Assembly (NCBI RefSeq): GCF_001654845.1
Contig: NZ_LXES01000024.1
Span: 163,291-227,290 of the forward strand
Origin: Enterobacter soli ATCC BAA-2102
Lineage (GTDB): Bacteria > Pseudomonadota > Gammaproteobacteria > Enterobacterales > Enterobacteriaceae
Length of the DNA stretch: 64,000 bases
Direction: 5' to 3'
Shown piece by piece: positions 16,361 through 25,677 of this stretch; the first letter of the stretch is position 1; each line of letters opens with the position of its first letter. The notes below the pieces were generated by a model that was not told the DNA's origin, did no database searches, and saw only the letters and a program-made list of their open reading frames with translations. The translations under genes were made by a program, and so were the position numbers.

Positions 16361-17308
16361 TTACGAAAGATGGGCTGGAATGACTATCTGGCGCGGTTCT
16401 ATGCGACCGGTGATCTGCTCGATCAACTGAGCGGCAGCCTGTCTCCCGGACTCGGCGTAGCCGGGATCGACGGTGATAATTTCCGGGTGAAGGAACTTCA
16501 TCAGTGGCGTACTGCCGACGCTTGCGACCTGCAAATTATCGATACGCTGTTCCTGAAGGTATTTACTCGCGCCCAGCGCCAGGGTGTCCGTAGCGCACAC
16601 CAGCGCGGTGGTCTGTGGAGTCAGCACGCTGGCGACCTGCTCGTAGCCCTGCTTCATACCCAGCCCTGGCAAGGAGGCTACAGCTGAGAGGTTGTGGTTT
16701 TTACAAAACGTCAGGTAGGCTTCATGACGCCGTTTACCGGTGGTCACGTCCGCATGGGGTACGCCGAGGAAGCTGATATGGCGATGGCCCTGATCGTATA
16801 AGCGCTGCATCAGCGTGAAGATAGCGCCTTCATCGTCATAACAGACAGAGGCAAAACCACTGGCATCGCGAGCCAGCAGCACCAGTGATGGCTGCCAGGG
16901 TTTAAGCATCTCTTCTTTAATGCCGGTGAAACCAAACAGCACCACGCCATCGATGTTGCGGCGTTGCAGCATGCCCAGGTGCTCTTCCACCAGCTGCGGC
17001 GAAAACTGGCTTTCCATCATAATCGGGTCGTAACCCTGTTCGTAGAAGGCAGGCAGCATGGTCTGAACCGCCAGGTTTTCAGACAGGGAATCGAGGCGCG
17101 ACACAATAATGGCGACCACTTTGTCACTTTGCCCACGCATGGCGCGGGCGGAGCGGGAAGGGGAAAAACCGTGCTGATTCATGACCGCCTCGACGCGCTC
17201 GCGCGTGCGCTCGCTGACACCACTTTCGTTGTTCAGCACTCGCGACACGGTGGATTTCCCCACGCCGCTTAAACGCGCGATGTCTTTAATGGTAAGGCGG
17301 TTTTGCAT
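16361..17308 (-). CDS. treR: trehalose operon repressor
   Basis: A 315-residue LacI/GalR-family repressor. The N-terminal helix-turn-helix and hinge (residues 5-60, LTIKDIARLSGVGKSTVSRVLNN) precede a periplasmic-binding-protein fold that senses trehalose-6-phosphate. It is transcribed in the same direction as treBC and represses them through the operator between treR and treB. Length and sequence match E. coli TreR. Confidence 0.97.
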   Translation of the reverse strand: MQNRLTIKDIARLSGVGKSTVSRVLNNESGVSERTRERVEAVMNQHGFSPSRSARAMRGQSDKVVAIIVSRLDSLSENLAVQTMLPAFYEQGYDPIMMESQFSPQLVEEHLGMLQRRNIDGVVLFGFTGIKEEMLKPWQPSLVLLARDASGFASVCYDDEGAIFTLMQRLYDQGHRHISFLGVPHADVTTGKRRHEAYLTFCKNHNLSAVASLPGLGMKQGYEQVASVLTPQTTALVCATDTLALGASKYLQEQRIDNLQVASVGSTPLMKFLHPEIITVDPGYAESGRQAAAQLIEQITGRIEPRQIVIPAHLS

Positions 17309-17386
17309 CCTCTATTCCCTGTAACAGCGACGGCGGTCGTCAATTGAGCGTAATGGTATAGCGTGATTTTGCTATGGGCAAAGTCT

Positions 17387-17421
17387 GGTTTACGTATGGT
17401 TTACTTGCGCGGGGTTATAAT
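17387..17421 (+). promoter_or_regulatory. mgtA promoter with PhoP box
   Basis: GGTTTA-CGTAT-GGTTTA (17387-17403) is a perfect PhoP direct repeat with 11-bp period. A consensus -10, TATAAT (17416-17421), lies 12 bases after it, which is the arrangement of PhoP-activated promoters. PhoP/PhoQ would turn on mgtA in low magnesium. Confidence 0.9.
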
Positions 17422-17501
17422 ACCGCCCGAATCGTCACAAACGGTACGGTTAATTCCTTATACTGCACGGCGAAATACCAATTTTACTTACCGGAGGTTA
17501 C

Positions 17502-17555
17502 ATGGATCCCGATCCCACGCCTCTCCTGAACGGGAGAGAGCTTTCTTTCCGGTAA
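17502..17555 (+). CDS. mgtL: MgtL leader peptide
   Basis: The 17-codon reading frame MDPDPTPLLNGRELSFR sits behind a strong GGAGG site in the mgtA leader. Prolines at positions 3, 5 and 7 are the ones that make translation of Salmonella MgtL respond to proline and magnesium. The second half differs from the Salmonella peptide ([17 protein letters not shown]), but the length is the same. Its translation governs whether transcription continues into mgtA. Confidence 0.85.
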   Translation: MDPDPTPLLNGRELSFR

Positions 17556-17698
17556 GCCAGCCTTTTGCTGTCTCACCGGTGATGTGAGGCAGCAACGTCC
17601 CAAACGTTTCTGCTAATAATTAAAGTGCCGCCAGGTACGGATTAACCGTGTCTGCCAGCAAAACTGCGTTCGCCGCTGCGCGCGCAGGAGAGCTTATT

Positions 17699-20407
17699 AT
17701 GCTGAAAAATATCACCCGGCAGCTGCTTGATCAGCTGAGCCGCCACCTGCCACGCCGTCTTATCCAGCGTGACCCAATGCCAAACGCCAAAAATCTGGCG
17801 GGCGCGGCTATTCCTTCTTCCCTGACCGAACGCTGCCTGAACGTGGCGGCGATGGACGAAAACGAAGTCTGGCGCGCCTTTGGTGGGCACCCGGAAGGGC
17901 TGAATGCAGTTGAAGTCGACAAAATCCGCGCCGAGCATGGCGACAATCAAATCCCGGCGCAAAAACCTTCGCCCTGGTGGGTGCACCTGTGGGTTTGCTA
18001 CCGCAACCCGTTCAACCTGCTGCTGACGGTGCTCGGCATTATCTCGTATGCCACCGAAGACCTGTTTGCCGCAGGCGTTATCGCCCTGATGGTGGGGATT
18101 TCCACGCTGCTGAACTTTATTCAGGAAGCCCGCTCCACCAAAGCGGCCGATGCCCTGAAAGCAATGGTCAGCAACACCGCCACCGTCTCGCGCGTGATTA
18201 ACGAGCTCGGTGAAAACGCCTGGCTTGAACTGCCTATCGATCAGCTGGTTCCGGGTGACCTGGTGAAACTTGCCGCCGGGGATATGATCCCGGCAGATTT
18301 ACGCATCATTCAGGCGCGCGATCTGTTTGTCGCTCAGGCGTCGTTAACTGGCGAATCACTGCCGGTGGAGAAAGTGGCGCGTACCCGCGATCCGCAGCAG
18401 ATGAACCCGCTGGAATGCGACACCCTGTGCTTTATGGGCACCACGGTTGTGAGCGGAACCGCGCAGGCCATTGTGACGGCGACGGGCGGTAACACCTGGT
18501 TCGGCCAACTTGCCGGGCGCGTAACAGAGCAGGAAAGCGAACCTAACGCCTTCCAGAAGGGGATTGGCCGCGTCAGTATGCTGCTGATCCGCTTTATGAT
18601 GGTGATGACGCCGATTGTGCTTCTGATCAACGGCTACACCAAGGGCGACTGGTGGGAAGCGGCGCTGTTTGCGCTCTCTGTGGCCGTGGGCTTAACGCCA
18701 GAAATGCTGCCGATGATTGTCACCTCCACGCTGGCGCGCGGGGCGGTAAAACTCTCAAAGCAAAAAGTCATTGTTAAACACCTCGACGCTATCCAGAACT
18801 TTGGCGCGATGGACATCCTCTGCACTGATAAAACCGGGACGCTGACCCAGGATAAAATCGTGCTGGAGAACCATACCGATATCTCAGGCAAGACCAGCGA
18901 ACGCGTGCTGCACAGCGCCTGGCTTAACAGCCACTACCAGACCGGGTTGAAAAACCTGCTCGACGTTGCCGTGCTGGAAGGTGTGGACGAAGAGTCTGCC
19001 CGTACGCTGTCTGGCCGCTGGCAGAAGGTGGATGAGATCCCGTTTGATTTTGAGCGCCGCCGTATGTCGGTGGTGGTGAGTGAACAGCAGGACGTGCATC
19101 AGCTGATCTGCAAAGGCGCATTGCAGGAGATCCTCAATGTGTGTACCCAGGTACGGTACAACGGTGACATCGTCCCGCTGGACGACACCATGCTGCGCCG
19201 CATCAAACGCGTGACCGACAACCTGAACCGTCAGGGGCTGCGCGTGGTGGCGGTGGCCAGCAAATTCCTGCCAGCGCGCGTTGGGGATTATCAGCGTATT
19301 GATGAATCAGACCTGATCCTTGAAGGCTACATCGCGTTCCTCGATCCACCAAAAGAGACGACGGCACCGGCGCTAAAAGCCCTGAAGGCGAGCGGGATCA
19401 CCGTGAAAATCCTCACCGGCGACAGCGAGCTGGTGGCAGCAAAAGTGTGTCACGAAGTGGGGCTGGATGCCGGTGACGTGGTGGTGGGAAGCGAGATCGA
19501 ACATCTTTCTGACGATGAGCTGGCCCGGCTTGCTCAGCGCACCACGCTGTTTGCCCGACTGACGCCGATGCACAAAGAGCGCATTGTGACGCTGCTGCGC
19601 CGCGAGGGCCATGTGGTGGGCTTTATGGGCGACGGTATCAACGATGCCCCGGCGCTGCGTGCGGCAGATATTGGGATTTCCGTAGACGGCGCCGTGGATA
19701 TTGCCCGTGAAGCGGCGGATATCATTTTGCTGGAAAAAAGCCTGATGGTGCTGGAAGAGGGGGTGATCGAAGGCCGCCGTACCTTTGCCAACATGCTGAA
19801 GTACATCAAAATGACCGCCAGCTCGAACTTCGGTAACGTCTTCAGCGTGCTGGTGGCGAGTGCGTTTTTACCCTTCCTGCCAATGTTGCCGCTGCACCTG
19901 CTGATCCAGAACCTGATGTACGATGTCTCTCAGGTGGCGATCCCGTTTGATAACGTCGACGATGAGCAGATCCAGAAGCCACAGCGCTGGAACCCGTCCG
20001 ATCTTGGCCGCTTTATGCTGTTCTTTGGGCCGATCAGCTCCATTTTTGACATTCTGACCTTCTGCCTGATGTGGTTTGTGTTCCATGCCAACACGCCTGA
20101 ACATCAGACCCTGTTCCAGTCCGGCTGGTTCGTGGTGGGGCTGCTGTCGCAAACGCTGATTGTGCATATGATCCGTACCCGCCGTATTCCGTTTATTCAG
20201 AGCCGTGCCGCATGGCCGCTGATTGTGATGACGGGGATTGTGATGGTGCTGGGTATCGCGCTGCCTTTCTCTCCGCTGGCGAGTTACCTGCAATTGCAGG
20301 CGCTACCGCTGAGCTATTTCCCGTGGCTGGTGGCGATCCTCGCGGGCTATATGGTCCTGACGCAAATGGTGAAAGGGTTCTATGCGCGCCGGTATGGCTG
20401 GCAGTAA
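17699..20407 (+). CDS. mgtA: magnesium-importing P-type ATPase
   Basis: A 902-residue P3B-type ATPase that brings Mg2+ into the cytoplasm. The phosphorylation motif CTDKTGTLTQD, the actuator TGES loop (ASLTGESLPVEK) and the hinge GDGINDAPALR are all present, with about ten membrane segments. ATG 17699 follows AGGAG at eight bases and gives a start like that of E. coli MgtA; the upstream GTG at 17648 has no good ribosome binding site. A leader of about 270 bases with mgtL and a PhoP box lies upstream. Confidence 0.97.
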   Translation: MLKNITRQLLDQLSRHLPRRLIQRDPMPNAKNLAGAAIPSSLTERCLNVAAMDENEVWRAFGGHPEGLNAVEVDKIRAEHGDNQIPAQKPSPWWVHLWVCYRNPFNLLLTVLGIISYATEDLFAAGVIALMVGISTLLNFIQEARSTKAADALKAMVSNTATVSRVINELGENAWLELPIDQLVPGDLVKLAAGDMIPADLRIIQARDLFVAQASLTGESLPVEKVARTRDPQQMNPLECDTLCFMGTTVVSGTAQAIVTATGGNTWFGQLAGRVTEQESEPNAFQKGIGRVSMLLIRFMMVMTPIVLLINGYTKGDWWEAALFALSVAVGLTPEMLPMIVTSTLARGAVKLSKQKVIVKHLDAIQNFGAMDILCTDKTGTLTQDKIVLENHTDISGKTSERVLHSAWLNSHYQTGLKNLLDVAVLEGVDEESARTLSGRWQKVDEIPFDFERRRMSVVVSEQQDVHQLICKGALQEILNVCTQVRYNGDIVPLDDTMLRRIKRVTDNLNRQGLRVVAVASKFLPARVGDYQRIDESDLILEGYIAFLDPPKETTAPALKALKASGITVKILTGDSELVAAKVCHEVGLDAGDVVVGSEIEHLSDDELARLAQRTTLFARLTPMHKERIVTLLRREGHVVGFMGDGINDAPALRAADIGISVDGAVDIAREAADIILLEKSLMVLEEGVIEGRRTFANMLKYIKMTASSNFGNVFSVLVASAFLPFLPMLPLHLLIQNLMYDVSQVAIPFDNVDDEQIQKPQRWNPSDLGRFMLFFGPISSIFDILTFCLMWFVFHANTPEHQTLFQSGWFVVGLLSQTLIVHMIRTRRIPFIQSRAAWPLIVMTGIVMVLGIALPFSPLASYLQLQALPLSYFPWLVAILAGYMVLTQMVKGFYARRYGWQ

Positions 20408-20416
20408 GTCGTTTTA

Positions 20417-20452
20417 CCCTCACCCTAGCCCTCTCCCTGTAAGGGAGAGGGA
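20417..20452. repeat. CCCTCTCCC-type palindromic intergenic element, copy C
   Basis: A single unit: CCCTCACCCTAGCCCTCTCCC, cut here from a longer hairpin, with GGGAGAGGG after a TGTAA loop. It lies ten bases downstream of the mgtA stop. Confidence 0.75.
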
Positions 20453-20512
20453 ACCGTCCGGTGCGGTTTCCTCTCAAATTCAACAACCTGTGATCTCCGT
20501 CGTGTCATTCTC

Positions 20513-20541
20513 TTGACGACAAATTGAGCGCATGTTAACAG
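20513..20541 (+). promoter_or_regulatory. candidate promoter of the GH20 gene
   Basis: TTGACG, 17 bases, TAACAG. The -35 is good and the -10 moderate. It lies about 40 bases upstream of the start codon at 20583. Confidence 0.4.
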
Positions 20542-20582
20542 AATGTTTTGCCTTTTTTCGGCCCGTCAAATAAGGAACATTC

Positions 20583-22967
20583 ATGTTACGGTACAGCCTC
20601 TTAACCGCCGGGCTTATGCTCGGCGCTTCTGCGTTTGCCGCTCCGGCAGGTGACCTCCCCCTGATGCCCTGGCCTGCAAAGGTTGAACGCCCGACAACAC
20701 AGGGCGCGCTGGTGCTCAGCGATAACATTTCCGTTAGCGTCAGCGGTGACGATCTGGGTGACGCGGTTAACCGCCTGCGCCAGCGCATTGCGCTGCAAAC
20801 CGGCTGGACACTCCGGCCGCAGGCCGATAAGCCAGACAAACCTACCATCCGCATCGACATTGCTAAAAAGGTGAAGCCGCAACCGCTGCCCGACAGCGAT
20901 GAGAGCTACACGCTTAAGGTAGACGCTGACGGCGTGAACATCTCGGCCAACACCCGTTTTGGCGCGCTGCGCGGGATGGAAACGCTGCTTCAGCTTATCC
21001 AGAACGGGCCAGAAAATACCGCGATACCCTGGGTCACCATTGAGGATGCGCCGCGTTTCCCGTGGCGTGGTTTGCTGCTTGATTCCGCCCGCCACTTTAT
21101 CCCGCTGAACGACATCAAACGGCAGATTGACGGAATGGCGGCGGCAAAACTGAACGTGCTGCACTGGCATCTGACTGACGATCAGGGCTGGCGATTTACC
21201 TCGAAGCGCTATCCAAAGCTCACGCAGCTTGCCAGCGACGGACAGTTTTACACCCCGGACCAGATGCGCGAGATCGTGCGCTACGCTACCGACCGTGGCA
21301 TTCGCGTGGTCCCGGAAATCGACATGCCGGGCCATGCGTCGGCAATTGCCGTTGCCTACCCCGAGCTGATGAGCGCACCGGGGCCTTATGAAATGGAGCG
21401 CCACTGGGGCGTGCTGAAACCGGTGCTGGATCCTACCAAAGAGGCGACGTATACCTTTGCAGAGGCAATGGTCAGCGAACTGGCGGCGATCTTCCCCGAT
21501 CCCTATCTGCATATTGGTGGCGATGAGGTAGACGACACGCAGTGGAAACAAAACGCCGCCATTCAGAAATTCATGCGTGACAACAAACTGGCGGACAGCC
21601 ATGCATTGCAGGCGTATTTCAACCGCAAGCTGGAAACGATCCTCGAAAAACATCACCGGCAGATGGTGGGCTGGGACGAAATCTTCCATCCCGACCTGCC
21701 AAAAAGCATTCTGATCCAGTCCTGGCAAGGGCAGGACGCGCTGGGGCAGGTGGCCGAAAAAGGCTACAAAGGCATTCTCTCGACCGGTTTTTACCTCGAC
21801 CAGCCACAGTCTACTGCCTATCACTACCGCAATGAGATTGTGCCGCAGGGCTTAAACAATGTGGATGTGATTGGCGATAACGACAGCCCGCAGAGCTGGT
21901 CTTTCACCCTGCCGCGCCTGAAAGGCAAGCCGGTGGAAGGGAGCTTTACGCTAGTGAAAGGCGATTCCGGCTGGCGAGGATTTATTGATTTTGCCGGGAA
22001 GTCGCGCCGCGCGGTTCAGAATATCGAATGGCGTAGCGACGACCAGGTGACCTTTACCGTCGATACCTGGATGGGCGAAACGCGCCCGGTGGTGACGGTG
22101 AGCACGGATACGCTGAGCGGCTATTTCCTGCTGGGCAACGCCCGTTACCCGGTCAGCGGCAAGCTGCTGGATGAGGTGCCAAAAGGTATCGCCCCGGTCG
22201 TGCCCGATACTGCCCAGCAGGCCAATCTGCTGGGTGGCGAAGCCGCGCTGTGGGCCGAAAACGTGGTGGCGCCGGTGCTGGATATTAAACTCTGGCCGCG
22301 CGCGTTTGCCGTGGCGGAACGCTTGTGGTCGGCACAGGACGTGAACGATACCGACAACATGTACACCCGTTTGCAGGCGATGGATAGCTGGTCAACGGTG
22401 TCGGTGGGGCTTTTGCAGCACAGCCAGCAGCAGGCGTACTTCACCCGCCTGGCGAACAATGGCGACAGCCTGCCGCTGCAGATCCTCGCGCAGGCGGTGG
22501 AGCCAGCCCAGTATTACACCCGTCAGCACCTGAAATTCCAGGCCGGGAATTACCATCAGTTTGAGCCGCTCAACCGTTTTGCCGATGCGCTAAGCGCTGA
22601 AAGCGCAACCGTGCGTCAGATGAATAAATGGGTCGACAGGCTGGTGAGCGATGCCGAAGACACGGAAAGTGCGGATGCGCTGCGCCACGTGTTTAATCGC
22701 TGGCAGAGCAATACCAGCGATGCGCTGGCGCTGAGCGGAAGCAATTATCAGCTGAAAGCCATTAAACCGGTGATTCAGGAAGTGGATAAGCTGGCGTCGA
22801 TTGGGTTGCGCTTAACCGATCTGGTGGCGCGTCAGGGGACGCTGGATGATAAAGAAATTGCGTCGATTCAGGCGGAGCTAGATAACGCGGCGAAAATCCA
22901 GGATGAAGTGGTGATAGCGGCGGTTTACCCGCTGGAGACGCTGCTGCGCGCGACGCGCAATCAGTAA
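20583..22967 (+). CDS. exported beta-N-acetylhexosaminidase (GH20)
   Basis: A 794-residue enzyme with a signal peptide (cleavage expected after ASAFA, residue 19). An N-terminal GH20b domain (about 25-150) is followed by the catalytic TIM barrel with the Asp-Glu pair in HIGGDEVDD and the HWHLTDDQGWR motif. It should remove terminal N-acetylglucosamine from chito-oligosaccharides or glycans in the periplasm or at the surface. AAGGA precedes the ATG. It sits between mgtA and ridA, which are neighbours in E. coli, so it is an accessory insertion. A bidirectional terminator separates it from ridA. Confidence 0.9.
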   Translation: MLRYSLLTAGLMLGASAFAAPAGDLPLMPWPAKVERPTTQGALVLSDNISVSVSGDDLGDAVNRLRQRIALQTGWTLRPQADKPDKPTIRIDIAKKVKPQPLPDSDESYTLKVDADGVNISANTRFGALRGMETLLQLIQNGPENTAIPWVTIEDAPRFPWRGLLLDSARHFIPLNDIKRQIDGMAAAKLNVLHWHLTDDQGWRFTSKRYPKLTQLASDGQFYTPDQMREIVRYATDRGIRVVPEIDMPGHASAIAVAYPELMSAPGPYEMERHWGVLKPVLDPTKEATYTFAEAMVSELAAIFPDPYLHIGGDEVDDTQWKQNAAIQKFMRDNKLADSHALQAYFNRKLETILEKHHRQMVGWDEIFHPDLPKSILIQSWQGQDALGQVAEKGYKGILSTGFYLDQPQSTAYHYRNEIVPQGLNNVDVIGDNDSPQSWSFTLPRLKGKPVEGSFTLVKGDSGWRGFIDFAGKSRRAVQNIEWRSDDQVTFTVDTWMGETRPVVTVSTDTLSGYFLLGNARYPVSGKLLDEVPKGIAPVVPDTAQQANLLGGEAALWAENVVAPVLDIKLWPRAFAVAERLWSAQDVNDTDNMYTRLQAMDSWSTVSVGLLQHSQQQAYFTRLANNGDSLPLQILAQAVEPAQYYTRQHLKFQAGNYHQFEPLNRFADALSAESATVRQMNKWVDRLVSDAEDTESADALRHVFNRWQSNTSDALALSGSNYQLKAIKPVIQEVDKLASIGLRLTDLVARQGTLDDKEIASIQAELDNAAKIQDEVVIAAVYPLETLLRATRNQ

Positions 22968-22975
22968 CCGGGAAT

Positions 22976-23002
22976 AAAAAAGGCAGCCCAGGCTGCCTTT
23001 TT
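22976..23002. terminator. bidirectional terminator between the GH20 gene and ridA
   Basis: A run of A, the stem AGGCAGCC/GGCTGCCT, then a run of T. Both strands therefore read as a Rho-independent terminator, serving the two convergent genes. Confidence 0.88.
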
Positions 23003-23016
23003 CACGGGGAAACGAA

Positions 23017-23403
23017 TTAACGACGTACTGCAATCGCTTCAATTTCAATTTTCACGTCTTTCGGCAGACGTGCCACTTCAACGCAAGAGCGCGCCGGGAA
23101 GGTGGCATTGTGTTCGGTGAAGAATGCTTCGTAGGTCGCGTTTACGGTCGCGAAATCGTTCAGGTCTTTCACGAATACCGTGGTCTTCACGATATCGCCC
23201 ACTTTCAGACCCGCAGATTCAACGATAGCCTGCACGTTTTCCAGCGACTGACGTGCCTGCGCAGCTACGTCTTCCGGCACGGCGCCGGTTTTCGGGTTAA
23301 CCGGGATCTGGCCTGAGGTAATAATCATGCTACCCAGATCAACGCCCTGAACATATGGGCCGATAGCCGCTGGTGCATTTTCCGTCGCGAGTACTTTGGT
23401 CAT
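23017..23403 (-). CDS. ridA: 2-iminobutanoate/2-iminopropanoate deaminase
   Basis: A 128-residue trimeric cytosolic enzyme that hydrolyses the reactive enamine/imine products of PLP dehydratases and so protects PLP enzymes. The sequence is nearly that of E. coli RidA (YjgF), with the catalytic arginine in ARSCVEVARLPKDV. It lies downstream of pyrI on the same strand, the conserved pyrBI-ridA order, and may be read from the pyr operon as well as from its own promoter. Confidence 0.97.
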   Translation of the reverse strand: MTKVLATENAPAAIGPYVQGVDLGSMIITSGQIPVNPKTGAVPEDVAAQARQSLENVQAIVESAGLKVGDIVKTTVFVKDLNDFATVNATYEAFFTEHNATFPARSCVEVARLPKDVKIEIEAIAVRR

Positions 23404-23476
23404 GATTTCTCCAGAATAACAGCTGATTTAAGAGTCCCGGCCATTATAACAGCCGGGATTTCATTACCAACCTCAA

Positions 23477-23938
23477 TTAGTTGGCCAGCACCACATAATG
23501 AGAAAACTCTTTTTCGCAGTATTTGCATTTGAGTGCGATGTCATCGGCGCGTTTTTTCACTGAAAAACTGGAGGAAACCGGCTCAGCATGGCTGATGCAG
23601 TTGCTGTTCGGGCAGACCAGCACGCTTTCGATACGATCCGGCAGGCTTGGGCGCGATTTACCCACCACGTCATAATCGTCGATACGGTTAACGGTGGCGT
23701 CCGGTGCGTACAGTGACAGCTGGTTTACCTGCTCGTCAGTCAGGAACGTGTTCTCAATTTTGATCAGATCTTTGCGGCCCATTTCGCCAGACGGCAGGTT
23801 CAGACCGATGGTGATGCGCTGGTCAGTTTCGGTCAGCTTAAACAGGGTCAGCAGCTTAAAACCTACCTGCGCAGGGATGTGGTCAATCACGGTGCCACGT
23901 TTGATGGCTTCAACCTGAAGTTTGTTATCGTGTGTCAT
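23477..23938 (-). CDS. pyrI: aspartate carbamoyltransferase regulatory chain
   Basis: A 153-residue regulatory subunit of ATCase that binds CTP/UTP/ATP and holds the catalytic trimers together through a zinc site. The four zinc cysteines are seen in CPNSNC and CKYC near the C-terminus. ATG 23938 gives the family start [10 protein letters not shown] and is eight bases from AGGGGA; an ATG two codons upstream is too close to that site. It follows pyrB after 12 bases. Confidence 0.97.
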   Translation of the reverse strand: MTHDNKLQVEAIKRGTVIDHIPAQVGFKLLTLFKLTETDQRITIGLNLPSGEMGRKDLIKIENTFLTDEQVNQLSLYAPDATVNRIDDYDVVGKSRPSLPDRIESVLVCPNSNCISHAEPVSSSFSVKKRADDIALKCKYCEKEFSHYVVLAN

Positions 23939-23950
23939 TGTCATTTCCCC

Positions 23951-24883
23951 TTACAGAGCTAATTCGCGATTCAGAACCAGTGCCAGTAACGCCTGGCGAG
24001 CGAAGATGCCGTTACCGGCCTGCTGGAAGTACCAGGCATGTGGCGTCTTATCAACGTCTGTGGTGATCTCATCGATACGCGGCAGCGGATGCAGCACCTT
24101 CATGTTGTCGCGTGCGCCCTCGAGGTCGCTGGCGCGCAGCACAAACTGGGCCTTCACGTTGGCGTATTCAGAGGGATCCAGGCGCTCTTTCTGCACGCGG
24201 GTCATATACAGAATATCCACGCTGTTCATCACTTCTTCGATGCTGGCGTGCAGGCTCCACTGAATGCCTTTCTCGTCCAGCATATCGAGGATGTACTGCG
24301 GCATCGCCAGTGCGTCCGGGGCGATAAAGTAGAAGCGGTTGCCGTTAAATTTCGCCAGCGCCTGGGTCAGGGAGTGGACGGTACGGCCATATTTCAGGTC
24401 ACCGACCATGGCGATGTTCAGGTTTTCCAGGCTGCCCTGGGTTTCCTGAATGGTGAACAGATCCAGCAGCGTTTGCGTCGGATGCTGGTTCGCGCCATCC
24501 CCGGCGTTCAGTACCGGAATGCCGCCGGAAAACTCGGTCGCCAGACGGGCCGCACCTTCCTGCGGATGACGCATTACGATGGCGTCAACGTAGGTGCTGA
24601 TAACTGAAATCGTGTCCGCCAGCGTTTCGCCTTTTTTACCCAGCGACGTGTTGCTGCTGTCTGAGAAGCCCACCACGCTTGCGCCCAGGCGGTGCATGGA
24701 GGTTTCAAAGGAGAGGCGCGTACGGGTAGAGGCTTCGAAGAAGCAGCTCGCAATGACTTTGTGTTTAAGCAGCTCCGGTTGCGGATTCGCCTTCAGTTTT
24801 GCCGCGGTTTCCAGAACCAGTTCCAGCTCTTCGCGGCTGAGGTCGTTTATGGAAATGATGTGTTTTTGATAAAGCGGATTCAT
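23951..24883 (-). CDS. pyrB: aspartate carbamoyltransferase catalytic chain
   Basis: A 310-residue enzyme that makes carbamoyl-aspartate in pyrimidine synthesis. The carbamoyl-phosphate motif STRTR ([11 protein letters not shown]), HPTQTLLD and the aspartate-binding DPSEYANVK region are present. It is preceded by the PyrL attenuator, so its transcription should fall when UTP is high. It shares the carbamoyltransferase fold with the two ornithine carbamoyltransferases in this window. Confidence 0.98.
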   Translation of the reverse strand: MNPLYQKHIISINDLSREELELVLETAAKLKANPQPELLKHKVIASCFFEASTRTRLSFETSMHRLGASVVGFSDSSNTSLGKKGETLADTISVISTYVDAIVMRHPQEGAARLATEFSGGIPVLNAGDGANQHPTQTLLDLFTIQETQGSLENLNIAMVGDLKYGRTVHSLTQALAKFNGNRFYFIAPDALAMPQYILDMLDEKGIQWSLHASIEEVMNSVDILYMTRVQKERLDPSEYANVKAQFVLRASDLEGARDNMKVLHPLPRIDEITTDVDKTPHAWYFQQAGNGIFARQALLALVLNRELAL

Positions 24884-24904
24884 GTTTATCTCCTGACGCC
24901 GGGC

Positions 24905-24931
24905 AAAAAAAAGCCCCTCAAATGAGGGGCT
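24905..24931 (-). terminator. pyrBI attenuator terminator
   Basis: On the minus strand AGCCCCTCA, a short loop and TGAGGGGCT are followed by seven T residues. The stem overlaps the end of the PyrL leader frame, the known UTP-dependent attenuator arrangement. Confidence 0.92.
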
Positions 24932-25022
24932 CTGGGAATAGGTTTAGCAACGGGAAGAAAAACGGCAGGCCAGCGTCTGATTTCAGACGCGGTAAGACGT
25001 TATGTCGTACACGCTTGACCAT
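24918..25022 (-). CDS. pyrL: PyrL leader peptide
   Basis: A 34-codon leader starting [14 protein letters not shown], with the uridine-rich PFFFPL stretch that slows RNA polymerase when UTP is low. E. coli PyrL (44 residues) shares [21 protein letters not shown]; this version ends earlier, inside the terminator stem. GGAGGAAG lies just in front of the ATG. The frame is open further upstream, but this ATG matches the family. Confidence 0.9.
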   Translation of the reverse strand: MVKRVRHNVLPRLKSDAGLPFFFPLLNLFPEPLI

Positions 25023-25034
25023 GCTTCCTCCCGG

Positions 25035-25075
25035 CAAATTGTCGGGCATTATACGCACCCCGATTTTCGGATCAA
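25035..25075 (-). promoter_or_regulatory. pyrBI promoter and UTP-slippage start
   Basis: TTGATC (25070-25075), a 16-base spacer and TATAAT (25048-25053) on the minus strand form a good sigma-70 promoter. The expected start AATTTG (25040-25035) is the same initial sequence at which E. coli RNA polymerase stutters on the three U residues when UTP is high. Confidence 0.8.
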
Positions 25076-25122
25076 GCGATTTAATGCACACTTTACTCAA
25101 TGCAAACGGTTCTTTGTGAATA

Positions 25123-25602
25123 TTAATTCGTTCTGAGTAAATAATTAATTTGTTTGTGCACCAGGGCAGTGCGCTTCACCACGCGCGGGGCAACCCAGAC
25201 AATACTGCTTCCGGCAACCACGCCTAAAATTTCCGGTAACTGGTGATAATCCAGAATACGCGCCACCGCGCGGCCATATCCGGCAACGGTATGGATAAGG
25301 ATAAACTCGCTATTATGCTCCACGCTGACCACCATTTCGGAAACCGTACGCGCAGCATCGGGAGCAGGGCGTAACTGGTGATTCAACGAATAAATCTTTA
25401 GCCCTTTGGCATTTCGAATTTTTATGACTCCGAGCAACTTGAGCAGACGTGAAACGGTAGACTGGCTGATGCTGTCGAACCCCCGCTCCTGTAAGTCGCG
25501 GCGAATTTCTTCCTGGGAGAGATAACTCTTTTCGGTAATCAGACGCTGACACACCGTCAGCTGTAGCTGTTCCTTTGGAGAGTAATCACCATATTCCGTC
25601 AT
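25123..25602 (-). CDS. ArgR-family regulator (second arginine repressor)
   Basis: A 159-residue ArgR paralogue. The N-terminal winged helix (residues 10-75, SISQSTVSRLLKLLGVIKIRNAKG) and C-terminal hexamerisation domain are both present. In E. coli ArgR the loop GTIAGDDT supplies two aspartates that bind arginine; here it reads GVVAGSSI, so both are replaced by serine. It is the last gene of the arginine deiminase operon, as in Salmonella (STM4463). It probably controls that operon, perhaps by mixing with ArgR or by sensing another ligand. Confidence 0.88.
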   Translation of the reverse strand: MTEYGDYSPKEQLQLTVCQRLITEKSYLSQEEIRRDLQERGFDSISQSTVSRLLKLLGVIKIRNAKGLKIYSLNHQLRPAPDAARTVSEMVVSVEHNSEFILIHTVAGYGRAVARILDYHQLPEILGVVAGSSIVWVAPRVVKRTALVHKQINYLLRTN

Positions 25603-25632
25603 AACTTAATCCCATGTAATTGGCTGAAACAA

Positions 25633-25668
25633 AATGCCCGGTGGCGTTAAGCTTACCGGGCCTACAAC
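25633..25668. repeat. REP-type palindrome
   Basis: TGCCCGGTGGCGTTAAGC followed by TTACCGGGCCTAC is a classical enterobacterial REP sequence with imperfect stem. It lies between the transporter gene and the ArgR paralogue and may lower read-through to the latter. Confidence 0.75.
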
Positions 25669-25677
25669 GTCAAAAGA

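Noticed and set aside
20601..21824. Open frame of about 400 codons antisense to the GH20 gene
   Set aside because: Shadow of a gene with an intact signal peptide and catalytic motifs on the other strand.
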